In this document: positions 31,303-38,972 of the stretch, piece by piece
How the letters are laid out: each line of letters begins with the position of its first letter
How positions within the stretch are numbered: position 1 is the stretch's first letter
DNA from: an archaeon
Lineage (GTDB): Archaea; Iainarchaeota; Iainarchaeia; Iainarchaeales; CSSED10-239
Assembly: GCA_023230325.1 (NCBI GenBank)
Contig: JALNXN010000004.1
Span: 3,898-67,897, forward strand
Direction of reading: 5' to 3'
DNA length: 64,000 nt
Made by a program: the position numbers and the translations under genes
Notes under the pieces: generated by a model
What the model was told of the DNA's origin: nothing
The model's input: the letters and a program-made list of their open reading frames with translations, nothing else
Database searches by the model: none

Positions 31303-32028
31303 ATGAAAGAGAACATGTTAATCCTTATTTTAAAAGATCTAAATCTCACAGAATATGAGTCAAGGGCACTTGTAACTCTATTTAAGTTTTCAGAACTAGA
31401 TGCTCCAAGCATTAGTAGAAATTCAGAAATTCCAAAAACAAGAATCTATGATGTTTTAAATAAACTTAAAGAAAAGGGTTTTGTTTTAGAGGTTTATAAA
31501 AGTCCAAAAACTTTTAAGGTCTTAAATCCTAATGAGATTTTTAAAAATTTATTATCTGTTAAGCAAAAAGATTTCACTAACCTTTCAAACAAGGTAGATG
31601 ATATCTTGTCAACCACAAACTGGAATGCTGAGTTGAACAATTCTCAAGAAAAGATTTTACAAGTCAACAACTTAAAGGACTATAATAGATTTTTGGCACA
31701 AGAATTTCAATCTGCTCAAAAAGAGATCTTTGCTTTTACTCATTTAGATGAAAGAATTGATTCTTTAAAAGGTATAACTAGTAATAAAAATTTAAATGTG
31801 AAAATTTTAACAAAGCCAATGAGTATGGTTCATAAGTTACCTAAAAACTTTTCTGTTCAAGAAAATAATCATTCTATGGATGCATTTATAATTGACAAGA
31901 AAAAAATAATTATGGCTCTAAATAATTTAGAGACTCCAAAAAAGACCTATCATTTAACAGTTCTTGAAAATAATACTTCTCTTGTAAATGCTTTATTAAA
32001 TCACTTTGATGAATATTGGAAGAAATGA
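31303..32028 (+). CDS. TrmB-family transcriptional regulator
   Basis: A 241-aa regulator with the TrmB-type winged helix-turn-helix at residues 1-70 (LNLTEYESRALVTLFKFSELDAPSISRNSEIPKTRIYDVLNKLKEKGFV) followed by a short connecting helix and an effector-like domain. The wHTH is diagnostic. TrmB proteins of Thermococcales control sugar transport, but no transporter or sugar operon is near, so the ligand is unknown. It has its own leader of about 75 bases after uS2 and a GAGGCG element before the ATG. A role in the ribosomal region next to it is possible but not shown. Confidence 0.85.
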   Translation: MKENMLILILKDLNLTEYESRALVTLFKFSELDAPSISRNSEIPKTRIYDVLNKLKEKGFVLEVYKSPKTFKVLNPNEIFKNLLSVKQKDFTNLSNKVDDILSTTNWNAELNNSQEKILQVNNLKDYNRFLAQEFQSAQKEIFAFTHLDERIDSLKGITSNKNLNVKILTKPMSMVHKLPKNFSVQENNHSMDAFIIDKKKIIMALNNLETPKKTYHLTVLENNTSLVNALLNHFDEYWKK

Positions 32029-32065
32029 TTTTCTTTTTCTCTTTTAACATAATTTTTAAATTTGA
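32029..32065 (+). terminator. T-rich terminator after the TrmB-type regulator
   Basis: T-rich runs (TTTTCTTTTTCTCTTTT) follow the stop codon directly. No hairpin is evident. Inferred. Confidence 0.4.
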
Positions 32066-32203
32066 TTTTTTTCTTTTTATAATTTCTTTTAATTTCTAAT
32101 TTACAAATAAATAAATGTTAAGTTAAATCTTTTTAGAAAAGTAGTTTCTTTTCAAAATCTACATATCTTTAATAACCAAAAGGGGTGTTTACCAATACAA
32201 ATC

Positions 32204-32220
32204 TATTTATAAAGTTTTTT
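32204..32220 (+). promoter_or_regulatory. Promoter of the eL8-aIF5B operon
   Basis: TATTTATAAAGTTTTTT lies about 85 bases before eL8. Its core ATTTATAAAGTTTT (32205-32218) is identical to that of the S10 superoperon promoter (11836-11849). An AATATATAATA stretch near 32235 could be an alternative. The 275-base gap 32029-32303 contains this and no recognisable gene. Confidence 0.5.
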
Positions 32221-32303
32221 ATGCCTATATTAATTATATATAATATATTCTTTTTTTAAATATAAAAATAAAAGAGCCAATGACATATAAGGAGGTAATT
32301 TAA

Positions 32304-32822
32304 ATGTCAGAATATGTTAAGTTTAAAATCTCTGAAGAATTAAAAAATTTACAAGATGAGGTTTTTAAGAAAATATCAAAATCAGGAAAAATAAAAATCG
32401 GAATTAATGAAGTTACAAAAGCAATTGAAAGAGGCACTGCTAAATTAGTTGCTATTGCTGAAGATGTTACTCCTGCAGAAATTGTAATGCATTTACCTGT
32501 TATTGCAAAAGAGAAAAAAATTCCATTTACTTATTTTAAAACAAAAGCAGATTTAGGTAAAGCTGTTGGTATCTCTGCAAAAGCAAGTTCTATTGCTATT
32601 ATAGATGCTGGAGTTTCTCAAAAAGAATTAAGTTCTTTGATTAATAAAATTTCTGATATGATTGGTGGTAAAGAAGCTCCAAAAGCTGATGCTAAAAAGG
32701 AAACACCTAAAGCTGAAGTGAAAGCTGAAGTTAAAAAGGAAGAACCAAAGACAGAAGTTAAAGCTGAAGTTAAAAAGGAAGAACCAAAGACAGAAGTGAA
32801 AAAAGAAGAAATTAAGAAATGA
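32304..32822 (+). CDS. rpl7ae: Ribosomal protein eL8 (L7Ae) with repetitive C-terminal tail
   Basis: L7Ae binds kink-turns in rRNA, box C/D and H/ACA sRNAs and RNase P RNA. The 172-aa product has the family core IKIGINEVTKAIERGTAKLVAIAEDVTPAEIVMHLPVIAKEKKIPF, YFKTKADLGKAVGISAKASSIAI. After residue 123 comes a lysine/glutamate tail built on a 13-residue repeat, EVKAEVKKEEPKT (32715-32810), that normal L7Ae (about 120-130 aa) lacks. GGAGGT at 32291-32296 and ATG 32304 are standard. First gene of a translation-factor operon. Confidence 0.95.
   Translation: MSEYVKFKISEELKNLQDEVFKKISKSGKIKIGINEVTKAIERGTAKLVAIAEDVTPAEIVMHLPVIAKEKKIPFTYFKTKADLGKAVGISAKASSIAIIDAGVSQKELSSLINKISDMIGGKEAPKADAKKETPKAEVKAEVKKEEPKTEVKAEVKKEEPKTEVKKEEIKK
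32715..32810 (+). repeat. 39-bp tandem repeat in the eL8 tail
   Basis: A 39-bp unit encodes EVKAEVKKEEPKT at 32715-32753 and 32754-32792, then a partial third copy to about 32810. The copies differ only by a few bases, so the expansion is recent. Similar in style to the uS3 repeat. Confidence 0.85.
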
Positions 32823-32832
32823 GGTGTAAGTT

Positions 32833-33042
32833 ATGTCTGATGAAGGAATACCTGCAGAAATTGTAGAAATTGTTGGAAGAACAGGCTCCAGAGGAGAAGC
32901 AACCCAAGTTCTTTGTAAGGTTCTTGATGGCTATGAAAAAGGTAGAATTAAGAAAAGAAATGTAAAAGGTAATGTCAAAAAAGGCGATGTCTTAATTTTA
33001 CTAAATCCAGAAACAGAAGCAAAAGACATAAGGGTTCATTAA
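32833..33042 (+). CDS. rps28e: Ribosomal protein eS28
   Basis: A small-subunit protein near the mRNA exit. The 69-aa product has PAEIVEIVGRTGSRGEATQVLCKVLDGYEKGRIKKRNVKGNVKKGDVLILL, a family match with the OB-type fold, and ends KDIRVH. GAGGTGTAAG precedes ATG. Ten bases after eL8, eleven before eL24, as in other archaea. Confidence 0.95.
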   Translation: MSDEGIPAEIVEIVGRTGSRGEATQVLCKVLDGYEKGRIKKRNVKGNVKKGDVLILLNPETEAKDIRVH

Positions 33043-33053
33043 GGTGATTATAA

Positions 33054-33257
33054 ATGAAATGTACTTTTTGTGGAGTAGAGATTAAAGAAGCAACAGGAAT
33101 TATTTATGCAAAAAAAGATGGAACTACATATAACTTTTGTTCAGGTAAATGTAAAAAAAGTCTTTTAGATAAAAAATTCAAACCACATAAAACAAGATGG
33201 ACAGAAATGTTCCATGTAGAGAAAAAAAGACATTTAAAAAATTTAGAAAAAAAATAA
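33054..33257 (+). CDS. rpl24e: Ribosomal protein eL24
   Basis: A zinc-binding large-subunit protein at a subunit bridge. The 67-aa product has the zinc ligands C3/C6 (KCTFCG) and C29/C33 (FCSGKC), the mixed CxxC-CxxxC pattern of the family, and a basic helix to the end. Normal archaeal length. The T-rich stretch after it (33258-33283) may be a partial terminator before the aIF5B gene. In other archaea ndk commonly follows, but not here. Confidence 0.94.
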   Translation: MKCTFCGVEIKEATGIIYAKKDGTTYNFCSGKCKKSLLDKKFKPHKTRWTEMFHVEKKRHLKNLEKK

Positions 33258-33312
33258 TTTTTTTCTTTTTTTCTTTTTATAAAATTTAAACTTTTTTTAA
33301 ATTGGTGATTAT

Positions 33313-35055
33313 TTGTATAGACAACCAATAATAACAATTATGGGGCATATCGATTCTGGAAAAACAACTTTTTTAGATAAGATAAAAGGAACTGCAATTA
33401 CAAAACTTGAAGCAGGAAAAATTACTCAACATATTGGTGCCACAGAAATTACCTTAGATGTTATTAATAAAATTTGCAGTCATCTTTCTAAAAAATATAA
33501 ATTTGAAATTACAATTCCTGGGTTGTTGTTTATTGACACACCAGGACATAATGCTTTTGATAACCTAAGAGAAAGAGGGGGATCATTAGCTGACTTGGTT
33601 GTCCTAGTTGTTGACATTAACAAAGGCTTACAAGTTCAAGATGTAGAAACTTTAAAAATCTTAAAGATGTATAAAGTTCCTTTCATAATTGTTGCAAACA
33701 AAGTAGACCTAATTTCAGGATGGTTCCAACAAGGTAAAGACATCTCAACTTCCTTAAACTCACAATCAAAAAATGTTTCTGACAAGCTAGACGAATTGCT
33801 ATACAGAATTGTTGGACAGTTGTATGATCACGGTTTTCAAGCAGAGAGATTTGATAGAGTTGATGACTTTAAAAAACAAATCTCAATAATTCCAATTTCT
33901 GCAGAAAAAAATTATGGATTAACTGAGGCCATCTTATTTCTAGCTACACTTTCTCAAAAATTTTTAGGCAACAGAATTACAATTGATGAAAATAGAAAGG
34001 CACAAGGAACAATCTTAGAGTTAGGCGAAATTAAAGGAATTGGTAGTACTGCAGACGTAATTGTTTATCAAGGTATTTTAAGAGTAAAAGATAATATTGC
34101 TTTTCTTTCAAGAAACGGAGTTGTCAAAACTAAAGTCAAAGCCCTACTAAAAATAAACATGTTATCTGCAATCAACAAAAAAACCAACTATGAGCATGTA
34201 GATTTTGTATCTGCTGCAAGTGGGGTCAAAATTGTTGCCCCTGACCTAGATAAATGTGTGCCTGGTTCTGTTGTTATTTCTGTTGATGATGAGTTGGCTA
34301 TGAGAAATTTAGAAGAAAAGCCTTTATCTTGTATGGTTGATGATGAGATTGATGGTGCTTTTGTAAAAACAGATACCCTTGGTTCTTTAGAAGCTTTAAC
34401 AAAGTTATTATTAAAAAATAACATCTGTATTGCAAGAGCAGACATTGGTAATTTGACAAGTAAAGATATACTTGAATTAAAACTGTTACAGAAAAGAGAT
34501 AAGAAAAAGGGGGTCTTATTTTTATTTAATATACCTCTACCAAAAGATTTTGAAATTGAGTTAGAAAAAGATAAAATCCCTATATTTAAAAACAATATCA
34601 TATATAAATTAATAGAAGATTACCAAGATTGGTTACTTAAAGAAAATAAAACAGAAAAGGATAAACTTCTAAAAGAAATAATCTATCCTTGTAAATTTAA
34701 AATTTTAAAAAATCATGTGTTTAGGACAAGTAAACCTGCAATTGTTGGGATTAGGGTGCTTGTGGGAAAGTTAGTTTCTGGGACTAGGATTTTAAAGAAT
34801 GGAATTGAGATTGGAGTTGTAGAATCAATTCAGGTTGATGGGAAAAAAATAGAGGTTTTAGAGACAGAAAAGGAAGCTGCAATATCAATAAAGCATGCTG
34901 TTTTTTTAAAGGACTTTCTTGAAGAAGATATATTAAAAGTTGACATCCCTAAATCAGCTTTTGAGAAATTAGAGCAAATTAAAGACGAACTTACTGATGA
35001 AGAAATAAAGTTGATAATTGAAGCAAAAGTGAAAATGGCTAAAGATTTAAAATAA
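33313..35055 (+). CDS. infB: Translation initiation factor aIF5B
   Basis: aIF5B is the GTPase that joins the ribosomal subunits at initiation. The 580-aa product has G1 GHIDSGKT (residues 11-18), G3 DTPGH (75-79) and G4 NKVD (129-132). A coupling region, domain II from about 230, domain III and the C-terminal domain IV (ILKNHVFRTSKPAIVGIRVLVGKLVSGT) follow. The start is TTG 33313 with GGTGAT at 33304. The canonical G1 is GHVDHGKT, and the H-to-S change here is worth a look. Domain III-IV length is normal. Confidence 0.95.
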   Translation: MYRQPIITIMGHIDSGKTTFLDKIKGTAITKLEAGKITQHIGATEITLDVINKICSHLSKKYKFEITIPGLLFIDTPGHNAFDNLRERGGSLADLVVLVVDINKGLQVQDVETLKILKMYKVPFIIVANKVDLISGWFQQGKDISTSLNSQSKNVSDKLDELLYRIVGQLYDHGFQAERFDRVDDFKKQISIIPISAEKNYGLTEAILFLATLSQKFLGNRITIDENRKAQGTILELGEIKGIGSTADVIVYQGILRVKDNIAFLSRNGVVKTKVKALLKINMLSAINKKTNYEHVDFVSAASGVKIVAPDLDKCVPGSVVISVDDELAMRNLEEKPLSCMVDDEIDGAFVKTDTLGSLEALTKLLLKNNICIARADIGNLTSKDILELKLLQKRDKKKGVLFLFNIPLPKDFEIELEKDKIPIFKNNIIYKLIEDYQDWLLKENKTEKDKLLKEIIYPCKFKILKNHVFRTSKPAIVGIRVLVGKLVSGTRILKNGIEIGVVESIQVDGKKIEVLETEKEAAISIKHAVFLKDFLEEDILKVDIPKSAFEKLEQIKDELTDEEIKLIIEAKVKMAKDLK

Positions 35056-35167
35056 TCTGTGAAAAATAATACTTACAAACAAAATGTTTTTTAAATTGAA
35101 ATAAATTAAAATAAGATAAATTAAATTAAAATTTTACAAATAAAAAATAAATTAGATACTTACAAAT

Positions 35168-35200
35168 AAAAAATAAAATAAAATAAAATAAAATAAAATA
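35168..35200 (+). repeat. Pentanucleotide (AAAAT)n repeat
   Basis: Six or more tandem AAATA units in the 198-base, almost GC-free gap (35056-35253) before eS6. The rest of the gap is A/T runs with short direct repeats (ACTTACAAA twice). No gene visible. Confidence 0.8.
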
Positions 35201-35253
35201 ATTTGAATAAAAAATAAAGAAAAATATTAGACAATTAAAGAGGTGTAAAATCT

Positions 35254-35652
35254 ATGAAATTAAATATATCAGATCCAAAATCAGCAAAGACTTATTCAGT
35301 TGATGCTGATGAAAAAACAAGTTTAAATTTATTAGGTAAAAAAATGAAAGATGAAGTTGAACTTTCCTTTATTACCCCTGGACTTAAGGCAGTTATTACT
35401 GGTGGTTCAGATAAAGACGGTTTTCCAATGCATCCAACAGTTGATTCAGAATTTAGAAAAAAATTACTTCTAAAAGGTGGTGTTGGGTTTAAACCAAAGA
35501 AGAAAGGAGAAAGAAAAAGAAAAAAAGTAGCTGGAAGAATCATTTCTCAAAATATTCAACAAGTTAATTTAAAAATAGTATCTGGAGACACAAAGGTATT
35601 AGTTGAAAAATACACAAAAGTTAAAGAAGAAAAAAAAGAAGATGACAAATAA
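35254..35652 (+). CDS. rps6e: Ribosomal protein eS6
   Basis: A small-subunit protein shared with eukaryotes. The 132-aa product has KLNISDPKSAKTYSVDADE, SLNLLGKKMKDEVELSFITPGLKAVITGGSDKDGFPMHPTVDS, and GERKRKKVAGRIISQNIQQVNLKIVSG, all family signatures. Normal archaeal length (about 125-135). GAGGTG lies 8 bases before ATG 35254. It heads the eS6-aIF2-gamma group. Confidence 0.95.
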   Translation: MKLNISDPKSAKTYSVDADEKTSLNLLGKKMKDEVELSFITPGLKAVITGGSDKDGFPMHPTVDSEFRKKLLLKGGVGFKPKKKGERKRKKVAGRIISQNIQQVNLKIVSGDTKVLVEKYTKVKEEKKEDDK

Positions 35653-35667
35653 AAGGATTTTTAATTT

Positions 35668-36861
35668 ATGGTAAAAAATATACAAGCAGAAATAAATATT
35701 GGAGTTGTTGGACATGTTGATCATGGTAAGACTTCATTAACCTCAAAGTTAACAGGTAAATGGACAGACAAACATTCTGAAGAAATAAAACAAGGTATCT
35801 CTATAAAGTTAGGATATGCTGATGCAGAATTTTATAAAGATCCAAAACTAGATGGTATCTCTGCTTACACCATACATAAGGTTCATCCTTTAACAAACAA
35901 CAAAACAGAATTTATAAAAAAAGTATCATTTGTTGATGCTCCTGGTCACGAAACATTAATGGCAGTTATGCTTTCAGGGGCAACATTATTAAATGGAGCA
36001 ATCTTAGTTGTTGCTGCAAATGAAGAGTGCCCACAACCAAGAACCATTGAACATCTTTTAGCTCTTAAGATGCATGGTATAAAAAACTTAGTTGTTGCAC
36101 AAAACAAAATTGATCTTGTCTCAAAAGAAGAGGCTTTAAAAAACTATCAAAAACTAAGAAAATTCTTAGACGATGATGGATATAAAGATGCACCAATCAT
36201 TCCAACCTCTGCAAACTTTGATACAAACTTAGATGCATTAATTTATGCTTTATTAAAAACAATACCAACACCAACCTTTGATCTAAAAGCTCCTTTAAAA
36301 ATGCAAATTGTAAGATCCTTTGATATCAACAAACCAAGCACAGAAATTTCAAAACTAAAGGGTGGAATCTTAGGTGGTGCAATTTTACAAGGTGTTATAA
36401 AAGTGGGGGATAAAGTTTGGGTCTATCCGGGTTTAGAAAAACCATTTGAGATAGAGGTAAAATCATTAAACTCCGGAGGTTGCGACTATAAGGGCGCCCA
36501 TCCAGGTGGCTTAATTGCAGTGGGTACAGATTTAGATCCCTTTATTTGCAATTCTGATAAGATGGTTGGTCAAATAGTGTGTGATCCAAAAATTGATCTA
36601 AAGTTAAGTACAGAAATTGATCTAGAATACACAAAGATTGAAAGACTAATTGAACCTAACAAAACTGATATAAAGTCAGGAGAAAAAATAGTTTTAGTTA
36701 TCGGTTCTTCAGCGTGCCTTGGAATTGTAAGAAAAGTAAAACAAAATAATTTAGAATTAATTTTAAACAAACCAAATGTTTTTTTTAAAAATGATAAAAT
36801 TGCAATTAGTAGAAACATAAATAGTCGTTGGAGACTTGCAGGTTATGGCACGGTTAAATAA
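35668..36861 (+). CDS. eif2g: Translation initiation factor aIF2 subunit gamma, zinc knuckle lost
   Basis: The GTPase subunit of aIF2 that brings initiator tRNA. The 397-aa product has G1 GHVDHGKTS (15-23), G3 DAPGHE, G4 NKID and the C-terminal beta-barrel domains. Most archaeal aIF2-gamma proteins have a Cys4 zinc knuckle in the GTPase domain (CxxCG...CPxC). Here the corresponding KLGYADAEFYKDPKLDG region has no cysteines, so the knuckle is gone. It overlaps the PIN gene by 17 bases. Family length is 405-415, so it is near full length. Confidence 0.95.
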   Translation: MVKNIQAEINIGVVGHVDHGKTSLTSKLTGKWTDKHSEEIKQGISIKLGYADAEFYKDPKLDGISAYTIHKVHPLTNNKTEFIKKVSFVDAPGHETLMAVMLSGATLLNGAILVVAANEECPQPRTIEHLLALKMHGIKNLVVAQNKIDLVSKEEALKNYQKLRKFLDDDGYKDAPIIPTSANFDTNLDALIYALLKTIPTPTFDLKAPLKMQIVRSFDINKPSTEISKLKGGILGGAILQGVIKVGDKVWVYPGLEKPFEIEVKSLNSGGCDYKGAHPGGLIAVGTDLDPFICNSDKMVGQIVCDPKIDLKLSTEIDLEYTKIERLIEPNKTDIKSGEKIVLVIGSSACLGIVRKVKQNNLELILNKPNVFFKNDKIAISRNINSRWRLAGYGTVK

Positions 36862-37252
36862 AGTCTTGATTGATACAAATGTACTTATTTACATGTATGA
36901 AAATAAAAAAGATATTTTTGAAAATGTAAAATCTTTAATACCAAATGTTGATTTTTATATTTTAGATAAAGTTTATGAAGAACTAGACAAAGTCTATAAA
37001 ACAAAACCTATAAAAAATGAATTAATTAAAAGATATTTAAAAAAACTTGAAGTTATTGATAAATTTAAAATTATTAAAGTTGATCAAAAGATAATTGACT
37101 TAAGTCCAAAATATTTAAAAGTTGATAATCTTTTAGTATATTTTAGTGATAAATATTTAGTTTATACAAATGACCGAAAACTTAAAGAGAAATTAAAATT
37201 AAATAATAAAAAAGTATTAACATTAAAAAGAGATGGTGTTGTCTTAAATTAA
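36845..37252 (+). CDS. PIN-domain protein (putative RNase)
   Basis: This 135-aa protein has the PIN nuclease fold: N-terminal VLIDTNVLIYMYE with the first acidic residue (Asp10), a mid-helix YILDKVYEELDKVYK, and the C-terminal YLVYTNDRKLKEKL with an Asp in a typical TxD motif. PIN proteins cut RNA with Mg2+. In archaea a PIN gene (sometimes called Fcf1/UTP24-like) lies between aIF2-gamma and RpoE1, so position supports the call. ATG 36845 with GGTT upstream overlaps aIF2-gamma. There is no nearby VapB, so a toxin role is unlikely. Confidence 0.82.
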   Translation: MARLNKVLIDTNVLIYMYENKKDIFENVKSLIPNVDFYILDKVYEELDKVYKTKPIKNELIKRYLKKLEVIDKFKIIKVDQKIIDLSPKYLKVDNLLVYFSDKYLVYTNDRKLKEKLKLNNKKVLTLKRDGVVLN

Positions 37253-37319
37253 AAATTAAAATTATTTTTAAAAATTAAAATTATTTAAAAAATTGTAATT
37301 ATTTGAAGGTGAAATAAAA

Positions 37320-37952
37320 ATGGGTTATAAAAAATTTAATATTGAAGGAACTGTTGCTGTCTCTCCTCTTAATCTTGCAGGAGATTTAAAGGATATTATC
37401 CTTGAGCAATTGAGTGTTGATTATGATGGAATTATGGATAAAGATATCGGACTTGTAATTTGTGTGACTGATGTTTTAGATTACAGCATTGGGGAAATTA
37501 TTCCTGGAGATTCTGATGTGTTTTTTAAAGCAAAATTTTCAGTAATAACTTATTTACCAAAACTACATGAGGTTGTTTATGGAAAAATTACCCAAGCAAC
37601 AGACTTTGGTGCATTTATTAATGTTGGCCCTTTTGAAGGACTATGCCATGTCTCTCAAGTAATGCCTGACTTTAATTCCTTTAATCCTGAACTTCCTGGT
37701 TTTGTTGCAAAAGATAGTAAAAAAACTTTAGTTGTTGGAGACAAAGGTCTTTGTAGAATTGCAAATATTAGTTTTAAAAAGACAATTGCAGAAACAAAGA
37801 TTGGTTTAACAATGAGACAATATGGTTTAGGGAAAGTTGAATGGCAAGCAATGGACTTTAAACAAGATACTGATAAGAAAAAAACAGTGTCAAAAACTAC
37901 AAAGAAAGAAACAAAAAAATCTGCAGGTTCTAAAAAAGGTGGTAAAAAATGA
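37320..37952 (+). CDS. rpoE1: RNA polymerase subunit RpoE1 (Rpb7-like)
   Basis: The stalk subunit of RNA polymerase that binds RNA and TFE. The 210-aa product has the N-terminal tip domain (VAVSPLNLAGDLKDIILEQL) and an S1/OB domain (YGKITQATDFGAFINVGPFEGLCHVSQV), then a lysine-rich C-terminal tail (TKKETKKSAGSKKGGKK). GGTGA lies 7 bases before ATG 37320. It overlaps Spt4 by 4 bases (ATGA). The tail is longer than in most archaea. Confidence 0.93.
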   Translation: MGYKKFNIEGTVAVSPLNLAGDLKDIILEQLSVDYDGIMDKDIGLVICVTDVLDYSIGEIIPGDSDVFFKAKFSVITYLPKLHEVVYGKITQATDFGAFINVGPFEGLCHVSQVMPDFNSFNPELPGFVAKDSKKTLVVGDKGLCRIANISFKKTIAETKIGLTMRQYGLGKVEWQAMDFKQDTDKKKTVSKTTKKETKKSAGSKKGGKK

Positions 37953-38173
37953 ATAAAAAAGTTTGTAGAAAATGTAGAAAAATAATTGTAGAAACAGAAA
38001 TAAATGCTAAAGGTAAGGAAGAAAGTTTAAAGGTTTGTCCTGTTTGTGGATCAACTGTGTTTACTACCTTTTGGAAAGGGACAGCTTTAGTTATTGATCC
38101 TGACAAGTCAGAGATTGGTAAAGCTATGGATGTTTCAGTTCCTGGGAAATATGCTTTGAGGTTAAGTAGATAA
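37949..38173 (+). CDS. spt4: Transcription elongation factor Spt4 (RpoE2)
   Basis: Spt4 pairs with Spt5 to help RNA polymerase stay processive. The 74-aa product has four zinc cysteines, C6/C9 (CRKC) and C30/C33 (CPVCG), and the C-terminal VIDPDKSEIGKAMDVSVPGKYALRL consensus. Normal length. It overlaps RpoE1, a pairing found throughout archaea. In other archaea a dephospho-CoA kinase (DUF359) follows, but not here. Confidence 0.95.
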   Translation: MNKKVCRKCRKIIVETEINAKGKEESLKVCPVCGSTVFTTFWKGTALVIDPDKSEIGKAMDVSVPGKYALRLSR

Positions 38174-38280
38174 ATTTTAAACAAAGAAATTAATAGTTAT
38201 TTTATAAATTAAATTTTTAGAAAGTAAAATTATTTATGTTTTATTTTTTTTAAAAATTAAATAAATTTAGGTGAAATTTT

Positions 38281-38631
38281 ATGGATATTGAAATAGAAAA
38301 ATCAAGAAATGAATTGCTTTGTAGAACAAATGTTTTTGCAAAAATAAAATCAGCAAAAACAGTTTCTAGAAAAGATCTTGTTTCTAAGGTTTCTGCGATG
38401 TTAGGTGTAGACAAGAGTTTAGTAGTGGTTGATAAAATTGCTCAAAATTTTGGAGAAAAAAATGCCAGTGCTTATCTAAAGGTCTATGATGATGCAAAGA
38501 AACTTAAAGAAATAGAATTGAAATATAAAATTAAAAGAACTGGTGAAATTGAAGAAGTGATTGATTCTAAAAAGGAAAAAGTAATTGAGTCTAAAAAAGA
38601 AGAAGTTATAAAACCAGAAAATAAAGAATAA
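38281..38631 (+). CDS. rps24e: Ribosomal protein eS24
   Basis: A small-subunit protein shared with eukaryotes. The 116-aa product has IEIEKSRNELLCRTNVFAKI, VSRKDLVSKVSAMLGVDKSLVVVDKI, NASAYLKVYDDAKKLKEIELKYKIKRTGEIEE, then a short charged tail (SKKEKVIESKKEEV) with a weak internal repeat. GGTGA lies 6 bases before ATG. The 107-base gap before it is A/T-rich. eS31 follows, as is normal in archaea. Confidence 0.94.
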   Translation: MDIEIEKSRNELLCRTNVFAKIKSAKTVSRKDLVSKVSAMLGVDKSLVVVDKIAQNFGEKNASAYLKVYDDAKKLKEIELKYKIKRTGEIEEVIDSKKEKVIESKKEEVIKPENKE

Positions 38632-38655
38632 ATAAAATTGAAATTGTGAGTGATT

Positions 38656-38880
38656 ATGGCAAAGAAGAAAGGTGGCGGAGAAAAGAAAGGTAAAAAAACT
38701 AGGAAGAAAACAACTAATGTTAAAAAAAGTGAGTTTTATACTGTTTCTAATAACTCTGTTGAAAGACTTGGAAAAGATTGTCCAAAATGTGGGGCTGGAG
38801 TAAAGATGGCTGCACATAAGGAGAAAGATAATAAAACTAGATTTGCTTGTGGTAAGTGCGGACTTACTACTTGGGAATAG
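38656..38880 (+). CDS. rps27ae: Ribosomal protein eS31 (S27ae)
   Basis: A small zinc protein of the small-subunit head (fused to ubiquitin in eukaryotes, alone here). The 74-aa product has a basic N-terminus and four zinc cysteines, C42/C45 (CPKCG) and C65/C68 (CGKCG), with the family end GLTTWE. ATG 38656 follows GTGAT at 38650. It closes the operon. The KEOPS kinase-endopeptidase gene that usually follows is absent. Confidence 0.94.
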   Translation: MAKKKGGGEKKGKKTRKKTTNVKKSEFYTVSNNSVERLGKDCPKCGAGVKMAAHKEKDNKTRFACGKCGLTTWE

Positions 38881-38972
38881 TTTTTTTATAATTTAGATTG
38901 GAAAGTAAAAAAGGGTGATTAAAGATTTATTTTCTATTAGATTTCTTTTTCTTTTTTTTTCCAATTTATTTT

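Noticed and set aside
35056..35253. Possible CRISPR-like or regulatory repeat in the A/T-rich gap
   Set aside because: The repeats are only (AAAAT)n and short A/T runs without spacers.
36845..37252. PIN protein as VapC toxin of a toxin-antitoxin pair
   Set aside because: No antitoxin gene is adjacent, and its place between aIF2-gamma and RpoE1 is a conserved archaeal arrangement.
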